A DNA stretch of 20,015 bases, from NCBI GenBank assembly GCA_937885235.1, contig CAKZZK010000032.1, positions 1 through 20,015 on the forward strand. Reading direction: 5' to 3'. Below the pieces are notes generated by a model. It worked only from the letters and a program-made list of their open reading frames with translations. It ran no database searches and was not told the DNA's origin. Position numbers and translations under genes: made by a program. Positions 7,651-13,456 of this stretch are shown one piece after another; the stretch's first letter is position 1, and each line of letters begins with the position of its first letter. This DNA comes from an uncultured Treponema sp. (GTDB taxonomy: Bacteria; Spirochaetota; Spirochaetia; Treponematales; Treponemataceae).

Positions 7651-9049
7651 CCTGAAGACGCGGCAGCTTTTCGATGGGCTTGCGATTTCCAGTCTTGAAA
7701 AAGGCAATCCAGATGCCTGGCAGGCGTATCCCGTGCTCAAATTCTCGCTTGCCGCGGGGGAATTCACAAAGAGTGACGGCCTGCGGGAGGCTTTGAAAGA
7801 TGCGCTCTGCGACTTTGAAAAGAAGCACGGTCTGCCGAATGACACGGAAACCCTTCCGGTCCGCTTTGCGCACGCGCTCAAAAATGCTGCCGGAGCGACG
7901 GGTCGGAAGGTGGTGGTGCTTGTGGACGAATACGGCAATCCGCTTTTGAAAAACACCGGGGTAAACGAGGCACAGGGGGAGGAAAACCGCGCGCTATACA
8001 AGGCATTTTTTGCCGTGCTCAAGGACTGCGACGCATACCTGCGCTTTGTTTTCTTCACGGGGGTGACGAAATTCAGCAAGGTGAGTATCTTCTCCGACTT
8101 AAACCAGCTGAAAGACATTACACTGAACAAGAATTTTGATGCAATCTGCGGGATTACACAGAAGGAACTGGAGGAAAATTTCGCTCCCGAAATAGAGCTG
8201 ATGGCAGAACGCTGGGAGCTTTCCCATAAAAGCTGCCTTGAAGAGTTAAAGCGACTGTATGATGGCTATCATTTCTGCGGAGATGGTGCGGGCGTGTATA
8301 ATCCGTACAGCCTTATCAATGCCCTTGACGAAAAGGATTTTGGCTCGTACTGGTTTGAAACGGGGACGCCCACGTTCCTCATCAACAAGCTGACCCGCTC
8401 TGGCTGCGATATACGCGATTTTGAAGATGGCGTAAAGGTCAGCGAGGACGAGCTTAAAGATTATCACCCTGAAAATACAGACCCCGTCCCGCTGTTTTAC
8501 CAGAGCGGCTACCTGACGATTAAAAGCTGGAATTCGCGCCAAAGGTCTTGCCGCTTGAGCTTCCCGAATGCGGAAGTGAAGTTTGGCTTCCTGCGTTCGC
8601 TTGCCCCAATTTACCTTCATATTGAAAATAAACCCGCTCCGTTCAACATAGACCTCTTGGACGATGCGGTGGAAGCGGGCGATACGGAGGAAATGAGGAA
8701 CTGGTTCACGGCGTTGTTCGCGCTGCTGCCGTATCCTGCTGTCAAAGAGGCGGAGGCGGTGATCGAACAGAATTTTCAGAACGTCATCTACATTTCGCTT
8801 CTGGTACTGGGGAAATACGTGCGCACGGAGGTGCATTCCGCGCACGGCCGTGCGGGCTGCATCATAGAGACACCGGAATACGTCTATGTCTTTGAGTTCA
8901 AACGGGATGGCTCCGCCAAGGAAGCCCTCGCCCAGATAAGGGAGCGGGGCTATGCGGCGCCGTACACGGGGGACAAGCGCAAGATTTTTTGTATCGGGGT
9001 GAATTTCTCCACGGTGGAGAGAAACATCACCGAGTGGGAAGCGGGGTAG
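7649..9049 (+). pseudogene. 5'-truncated AAA-ATPase_like / PDDEXK_9 (DUF1703) protein
   Basis: About 466 codons are open, starting at homology (NLKTRQLFDGLAISSLEK) with no proper start codon; GTG at 7733 is the first start-like codon. Intact members of this AAA-ATPase_like plus PD-(D/E)XK family are roughly 520-570 residues and begin with a K-L-P-I-G-I...V-D-K-T...R-P-R-R-F-G-K-S (Walker A) region. That entire region is missing here. The remaining parts are recognisable: the Walker B-like VVVLVDEY, the middle segment TGVTKFSKVSIFSDLNQL, LYDGYHF, and the C-terminal nuclease signature VYVFEFK...ALAQIRERGYA. Two further changes against the family consensus are DEYDKP to DEYGNP (7934-7936) and GRxD to GRAG (8855-8857), the latter removing the likely catalytic Asp. 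I infer a decaying gene. Family function is unknown. Confidence 0.75.
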
Positions 9050-9075
9050 GCTGCATGACTTTTAATTTGACAAGC

Positions 9076-9104
9076 TTGTTGCTGTCTTTTTTGTATGTTA
9101 TACT
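9076..9104 (+). promoter_or_regulatory. Promoter with extended -10 upstream of a truncated frame
   Basis: TTGTTG (9076-9081), a 17-nt spacer and TGTTATACT (-10 TATACT at 9099-9104) precede an ATG by 7 nt, the same leaderless layout as era and glgX. It appears to be an orphaned promoter, because the frame it serves is only 15 codons long. Confidence 0.5.
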
Positions 9105-9111
9105 TGAACCT

Positions 9112-9159
9112 ATGGAAGAACGAAAGCTGCCCGCCGTTCCTACACCACGGCCTCTATGA
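9112..9159 (+). pseudogene. N-terminal stub of an AAA-ATPase_like/PDDEXK_9 gene
   Basis: The 15-codon frame starts MEERKLPAV and ends in TGA. M-x-x-R/K-K-L-P-I/V-G is the usual N-terminus of the family whose truncated member lies just upstream at 7649-9049. The frame runs into the 3' end of the oppositely oriented AAA gene at about 9135-9140, which suggests a deletion or rearrangement breakpoint there. The seven-residue match is short, so this is inference supported mainly by the promoter layout and by the neighbouring gene lacking exactly this part. Confidence 0.4.
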
Positions 9160-10723
9160 CAGTCTTGCTCCCGGTTCCAGTTTGCAGCGCAATCTCCCGC
9201 ACACCGCTTTGCTTGTTCTTGTTAAAGCAGAAGCTTAAAAGATAGCCTTTTTCCAGCCCGTAATAGTCCAGACAATCCGCAAGCTGCTGTTCTCCGCGCT
9301 CATTGTAGCTTTCTCCGTGCCAGATTTTCATCTCGATGACAAAGCGCTCTCCTGCATAGTCTACCACTACGTCCATGCGGCGTTCATCGCGCGTTTGGGC
9401 TTCTACGTAAAAATTGCCCGTGCCGTTGATAATCGGCTTTAAAAAAAAGAGGAAGAACTTGCGGCCCTGCTTTTCTATGAACTGCTCGTCCTTGCTGTCG
9501 TAAATCTCATTAAAATGTACACAAAATCTTTCCAGAATCTTTTTCATATCCAGATGGCCGTCGCGGATAAACAGCGGCTTGTCTATTGACCCGTTGCGGA
9601 TAATGCCGCCGTCCTGCCCGTTTCCAGACAGCTCAGCTTCGGACTCGAAGAGATTGTACATGCGTACCTCGAAAATACGGTTTGAGACGGCGACCTTTCC
9701 ATCTTGGTTTTTTATATAATTGAACATCCTTGCAATTTCCATCTGGCGGTCATCGGCGTTATACGAGATTTTTTCACCATCGTACAGAATGCGTTTGAGC
9801 ATCAGCTTCATGCTCGGAAAACTGTCGAACTTCTTCATCATGTCGTCAAAAAGAGTATTGTTTTCATTCAGCAGGATTTTTACCGCTTCCAAAAATCCTT
9901 CTTCTGTCCAGTTTTGTTCCAGCTCTTCGTCAATAATCTGGCACAGGCGGCTCACAAGGAAGGGATAGCCGGAGGTATAGTCAGACAAGAGCTTTGCCAA
10001 TGCGGCTGTATCCATACCGGTGTTGTGGTCTGCCTCGTAGTCAGCAAGCATACCGCGTATGCCGTCCTGCGGCAGTTTCATGCTTACATTAAACTGCGCC
10101 GCTATGTTCCACGGGCTGTTATACTGATGCTGTGCTTCTGGGCGTATTTTTAGTTTAAGGTTTTTTATATCGTATACACCCGCGAGGATTACGGAATGGA
10201 ATGTGGGAATTTGTTCCCTCATAAGGAATTTTTTTCTCAGCAGCCCTAAAAATTTGATGAATGCATCGTAGTTTCCCGCCTGATCCACCTCGTCGATGAT
10301 GATGACGATTGGCTTCTGGCAGAGAACACAGAATTCTGATATAGTCTCAGAAATGGCATCTTCGCCACTAGAGAAGTCAAAATCTGTCCGCAAAAACTGT
10401 AGTGCAGCTTTTGGCAGATTTTTTGTCAAACCAAATTTTACAGATTGCTGAAACAATCTGAATAGCTTGAGTCCTACAGTTTTAATGCTTTCAAAAGCAT
10501 CATCATCAGCACCTTCAAAGCTGATGGAAAAGACAGTGTATTCTGCATCGAGCGCTTTTTTGAGGAAGTGCAGCGTCGTCGTCTTGCCGTACTGCCGTCC
10601 GCGGTTGATGCAGAAGTAGTCTCCGCGGTCAACCATTTTCTTTATCTGCTGTACCCGTCCATCAATATTTACCATGTAATGCCTGTCTGCAAAACAGGTG
10701 CCGGTCACGTTAAAGCGTTTCAT
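9140..10723 (-). CDS. AAA-ATPase fused to a PD-(D/E)XK nuclease-like domain, function unknown
   Basis: A 527-residue protein. The N-terminal P-loop ATPase (AAA-like, AAA_35-type) has Walker A GRQYGKTT (42-49) and Walker B IVIIIDEVD (D144, E145). A helical middle region contains SGYPFLVSRLCQIIDEEL, typical of the lid in this group. The C-terminal PD-(D/E)XK fold shows D451 in RRMDVVVDYAGERFVIEMK with E464 and K466 as the ExK pair, followed by a GEQQLADCLDYYGLEKGYLLSF helix and strand. All motif residues are intact, so this copy looks active, in contrast with the broken cousin upstream. The ATG is 7 nt after an extended -10 with no Shine-Dalgarno sequence. Such proteins are multicopy in some anaerobe and spirochaete genomes and have no established role; defence or mobile-element functions have been supposed. 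Its 3' end overlaps the 9112 stub. Confidence 0.85.
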   Translation of the reverse strand: MKRFNVTGTCFADRHYMVNIDGRVQQIKKMVDRGDYFCINRGRQYGKTTTLHFLKKALDAEYTVFSISFEGADDDAFESIKTVGLKLFRLFQQSVKFGLTKNLPKAALQFLRTDFDFSSGEDAISETISEFCVLCQKPIVIIIDEVDQAGNYDAFIKFLGLLRKKFLMREQIPTFHSVILAGVYDIKNLKLKIRPEAQHQYNSPWNIAAQFNVSMKLPQDGIRGMLADYEADHNTGMDTAALAKLLSDYTSGYPFLVSRLCQIIDEELEQNWTEEGFLEAVKILLNENNTLFDDMMKKFDSFPSMKLMLKRILYDGEKISYNADDRQMEIARMFNYIKNQDGKVAVSNRIFEVRMYNLFESEAELSGNGQDGGIIRNGSIDKPLFIRDGHLDMKKILERFCVHFNEIYDSKDEQFIEKQGRKFFLFFLKPIINGTGNFYVEAQTRDERRMDVVVDYAGERFVIEMKIWHGESYNERGEQQLADCLDYYGLEKGYLLSFCFNKNKQSGVREIALQTGTGSKTVIEAVV

Positions 10724-10730
10724 AATAGAC

Positions 10731-10740
10731 AGTATAGCAA
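10731..10740 (-). promoter_or_regulatory. Extended -10 of the AAA/PD-(D/E)XK gene (leaderless type)
   Basis: On the minus strand the sequence reads TTGCTATACT, then 7 nt, then the ATG at 10723. The -35 region at 17 nt is poor (CTGTCA), so the TGn extension probably compensates. The divergent gap to 10840 is AT-rich with T-runs and otherwise shows nothing recognisable. Confidence 0.5.
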
Positions 10741-10839
10741 ATTTATCTAAAAATGACAGTTTTTTTGATTTTTTCTGCCAATTTGTTTTATTTTTGCTTC
10801 TATTATAGTAGAATATAGTATGAATGAGAGGTGACGAGT

Positions 10840-11223
10840 ATGAAAGATGGGCAAGGAGAATATATCAGATGTCTTAAAGAAGAAAAAGTCTGCTATACGG
10901 AGCGCGAGGCGGGAATCATCATCAACGAGGCAAGGCGCCATCACTTTAACTGCGATGACAAGCGCGGAAAGCGCATCCCCAAGCGCAAGTATTTTTGTCG
11001 GGCATGCGGCTTTTACCATGTGACGCATTATACGTTTTATGTTGATTCCCACAAGGAAAACTGTCTGGAGCAGAAGTTTTACGCCTCTTTAGCTCTTCCC
11101 AATATTCTTCATCCACTTTCGAGAATACAGGAGCGCAGCGCTTATGGCAAGGCGGACATATTCTTCGAGCGACAGGATGAAATAGACCCACCAGATGGGG
11201 AGATGCAAGAGGTAAGCGGCTAA
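10840..11223 (+). CDS. Small CxxC-HxxH putative zinc-binding protein with a C-terminal extension antisense to the MATE gene
   Basis: 127 residues from the ATG at 10840. This start is preferred over the in-frame GTG at 10831 because a Shine-Dalgarno sequence (GAGAGGTGA) lies 6-7 nt before it and TATAGT -10 candidates lie at 10804-10809 and 10814-10819. The core FCRACGFYHVTHY provides C53, C56, H60 and H63. It resembles the single treble-clef-like CPxCGxxHLT motif of many 60-80-residue hypothetical proteins, preceded by a basic helix (EAGIIINEARRH). From residue 84 onward the frame is read through the opposite strand of the MATE gene (135-nt overlap), so the last ~44 residues are probably non-conserved extension after loss of an original stop. 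Function is not recognised. Confidence 0.55.
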   Translation: MKDGQGEYIRCLKEEKVCYTEREAGIIINEARRHHFNCDDKRGKRIPKRKYFCRACGFYHVTHYTFYVDSHKENCLEQKFYASLALPNILHPLSRIQERSAYGKADIFFERQDEIDPPDGEMQEVSG

Positions 11224-12432
11224 AAATCCCAGCGGAACGCCGAAACCCCAGGTGCCGATGATGTTCACCGCCGTCATAAACTTTGTCTGCCCGCCGCTTT
11301 GCAGTACGCCGCCTCCGACAACCATATTGAAGACCTTTGCCGTGAACACAATGGCAAACGCAAGCAGTATTTTTACCGTGATGAGCCGCGTCGCTTCCGG
11401 CACATTGAAAAGCCGCACATAAACGGGGGCACATACACAGACCACGGTTCCTATCGCAAGCCCGAAAATCACCGTAAGGCGGATAAAGTCAACGGCATTC
11501 TGCCACGCTCTCTCTTCGTCACCCGCTCCCAAAGAATTGCCGGTGATGATTCCTGCCGCCGCACTGACTCCGCTCAGCGCGCCTATGGCGATTCCCTGAA
11601 TGGGGTACATCAAAGTCATTGCAGCGCAGGGCTCTGTTCCCAGATGTCCGTAGATAAGCGCATAGATATTCTCTCCAAGGGACCACAGAAACTCTCCTGC
11701 GATGATAGGCAGGAGGATGCTTACGACTTTCTTTATAAATTCCCTTGAAAAATGGAGGCTCGCTTTCAGATAGAGAGACTGCGCCTTTTTTTCGTGCAAA
11801 AAGAAGGACAGGATGAGCAGCATCTCCAGTATGCGGGAAATGCTTGTTGCAAGCGCCGCTCCTGCCGAGCCCATCGCGGGGAAAAATCCTATGCCGAAAA
11901 TTAAGAAGTAATTTAAGATTGCATTTGAAATAATAGCCATCGCTCCTGCGAAAGCGGGAAGCTTTGCCTTGTTCATATTCCGCAGCAAGGTTGAGACAAA
12001 GAGCGTAATCACGCTCGGAAGGTATTCCAGAGAGCGCCATCGCAGGTACACGGCTGCCTCGGCTATGGTAGGCGCATCGTCCGTGTAAAAGGTCATCACT
12101 TCGTGCGGAAACAGCAGCGAGAGGGCGGTGAACAACAGCGTAAGCAGGGCAGAGCAATACAGCAGGAGGAAAAAGCTGTCGCTCACCCCTTTTGCGTTCT
12201 TTGCCCCGCGGTACTGCGAGATGAGGATTCCGGCAACCGTCACAATCGCCGAAACTGTCACCGAAAAAAGCGAGGTAAACTTTCCCGCAAGCCCGACTCC
12301 CGCTATGGAAGCCGAGCCGAGCCGCCCAATCATAATCTGGTCAATGAGGGAGAGCGATGCCTGCATCATTGACTGCAATGTTATGGGGAGGGCTATTTCC
12401 TTGAGCTGCCGTTTGAATTCCGTATTCATCAT
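11089..12432 (-). CDS. MATE-family efflux transporter (second copy)
   Basis: 447 residues with about twelve hydrophobic segments and a MATE pattern in each half: LPITLQSMMQASLSLIDQIM at the N-terminus, NAILNYFLIFG mid-protein, and GAGDEERAWQNAV in the second half (family form G-A-G-x-x-x-x-A). It is clearly divergent from the exporter at 142-1533, with a different family branch likely. Start: the ATG at 12432 (or the adjacent ATG at 12429), MMNTEFKRQ, fits the family. A longer reading from 12495 would add a hydrophilic tail of 21 residues running through the presumed promoter. A TATCCT box 6 nt before the ATG hints at a leaderless transcript too, but less clearly than elsewhere. It diverges from an AraC-family gene across 94 bp, which may therefore regulate it. 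The substrate is unknown. Confidence 0.88.
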   Translation of the reverse strand: MMNTEFKRQLKEIALPITLQSMMQASLSLIDQIMIGRLGSASIAGVGLAGKFTSLFSVTVSAIVTVAGILISQYRGAKNAKGVSDSFFLLLYCSALLTLLFTALSLLFPHEVMTFYTDDAPTIAEAAVYLRWRSLEYLPSVITLFVSTLLRNMNKAKLPAFAGAMAIISNAILNYFLIFGIGFFPAMGSAGAALATSISRILEMLLILSFFLHEKKAQSLYLKASLHFSREFIKKVVSILLPIIAGEFLWSLGENIYALIYGHLGTEPCAAMTLMYPIQGIAIGALSGVSAAAGIITGNSLGAGDEERAWQNAVDFIRLTVIFGLAIGTVVCVCAPVYVRLFNVPEATRLITVKILLAFAIVFTAKVFNMVVGGGVLQSGGQTKFMTAVNIIGTWGFGVPLGFLAAYLLHLPIWWVYFILSLEEYVRLAISAALLYSRKWMKNIGKS

Positions 12433-12507
12433 AATCACAGGATACGACTGTTTTTGTGAAAAATCTTTGCCAAAAATCGCGAATTTATACCACAATACTA
12501 TTGTTTT

Positions 12508-12517
12508 TTGCTATACT
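12508..12517 (+). promoter_or_regulatory. Extended -10 of the AraC-family gene
   Basis: TTGCTATACT is followed by 9 nt and an ATG at 12527, with no purine-rich ribosome binding site between. The -35 region is weak. The layout matches the era, glgX and AAA-gene starts. Confidence 0.5.
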
Positions 12518-12526
12518 GCCCTTGCT

Positions 12527-13402
12527 ATGAAAAGCAGATGTTCGCTCCACGAGAGGGCGCTGCACGGAACGACGAACTTTCCCTTTGCGGTTTACCACGG
12601 GAGGATTCCTGAATGGCTCGGCGGCTTTCCCCCGCACTGGCATGAGGAATTTGAAATCATCTATGTAAGCTATGGCTGTGGCGTCATCTCTGTGGACGGC
12701 AGGCGCTTTCAGTGTCGGGAGGGAGACATCGTGCTCATTCCGCCGTCAAAAATTCACGCCATCCTGCGGCACGAAGATGACTTTATGGCATATTACAACA
12801 TTCTCTTTGACTTTGCGCTCCTTGAAGAAAATCCCAGCTCCCTGTGCAGCCAGCGTTTTTTCTCCCGCTTTGAAGAATACTGCCAGCTTTCTTCTTATTA
12901 TCTGAAAAAAGAAAGCCCTCTCAACGGCAGGCTGCTTCTGCTCGTGAAGGAGCTTGCCGCCTTGTGGGAAAAGGATTTTGCAGAGAACGCGCTGCTGATA
13001 AAGGCAAGGCTTTTTGAAATTATGCACCTTATCCGCAACGAAGTGACGGTTTCTGGCGAGGGGAACAGCTCAAAGGCAAAAGTAGTCCGCCTGAAAAAGA
13101 TATTTTCGTTTGTGAAGGAAAACTTTGCCGAGCATATTTCGGTCGAGCAGGTCGCCGAGCTTGTGCATCTTTCTCCCAGCAGGCTGATGGCGTTCTTTCA
13201 CGAAGAGACAGGAATGAGCTTTGTCCGCTATGTAAACGATTACCGCCTCGAAGTGAGCGCAGAGGAGCTCTTGGACAGCAAAAAGACTGTTTCAGAGATT
13301 GCGGAGGACTGCGGTTTTGGCAATGTCTCCTATTTCATCCAGATCTTCAAAAGAAAATTCTCTGTGTCTCCCAGTGAATACCGCCGCAAGGATATTTCTT
13401 GA
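12527..13402 (+). CDS. AraC-family transcriptional regulator (cupin + HTH_18)
   Basis: 291 residues. The N-terminal cupin-type sensor domain carries PHWHEEFEIIYVSYGCGVISVDGRR and REGDIVLIPPSKIHAI, the usual H-x-H...E and G-D-x-x-x-x-P-x-x-x-H pattern of sugar-sensing AraC regulators. The C-terminal double helix-turn-helix spans roughly residues 195-288: ISVEQVAELVHLSPSRLMAFF, then TVSEIAEDCGFGNVSYFIQIFKRKFSVSPSEYRR. Homology begins directly after the ATG at 12527, and the frame upstream of it is antisense to the MATE gene, so longer starts are rejected. It diverges from that MATE gene and is followed after 54 nt by the GGDEF-EAL gene, which has its own promoter. Regulated genes cannot be named from sequence. 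Confidence 0.9.
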   Translation: MKSRCSLHERALHGTTNFPFAVYHGRIPEWLGGFPPHWHEEFEIIYVSYGCGVISVDGRRFQCREGDIVLIPPSKIHAILRHEDDFMAYYNILFDFALLEENPSSLCSQRFFSRFEEYCQLSSYYLKKESPLNGRLLLLVKELAALWEKDFAENALLIKARLFEIMHLIRNEVTVSGEGNSSKAKVVRLKKIFSFVKENFAEHISVEQVAELVHLSPSRLMAFFHEETGMSFVRYVNDYRLEVSAEELLDSKKTVSEIAEDCGFGNVSYFIQIFKRKFSVSPSEYRRKDIS

Positions 13403-13426
13403 CTTTACGCCAAAATGTAATACAAT
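13399..13426 (+). promoter_or_regulatory. Promoter of the PAS-GGDEF-EAL gene
   Basis: TTGACT (13399-13404), a 16-nt spacer and TACAAT (13421-13426). The -35 overlaps the AraC stop codon. The ATG at 13457 follows with a 5' leader of about 24 nt and a Shine-Dalgarno sequence (GTAGGAG), so this is a conventional leadered start. Confidence 0.55.
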
Positions 13427-13456
13427 AAAATTATATCAAGAAAGTAGGAGAACAAT

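Noticed and set aside
7251..8130. Minus-strand frames over the zinc-ribbon/FGE/AAA-fragment region
   Set aside because: The plus strand gives recognisable CxxC, GFRVVR and PDDEXK_9 homology; the minus frames show low-complexity Ser/Arg-rich translations.
9067..9104. TTGACA at 9067 as the -35 of the 9112 stub
   Set aside because: It is 26 nt from the -10; TTGTTG at 9076 gives 17 nt and is preferred.
10820..10834. Four-codon upstream frame before the small zinc-motif gene
   Set aside because: It overlaps the Shine-Dalgarno sequence and starts directly at the -10 candidate; there is nothing to separate it from chance.
12128..12526. In-frame N-terminal extension of the AraC-family gene
   Set aside because: This part is antisense to the MATE gene and precedes the promoter; cupin homology begins only after 12527.
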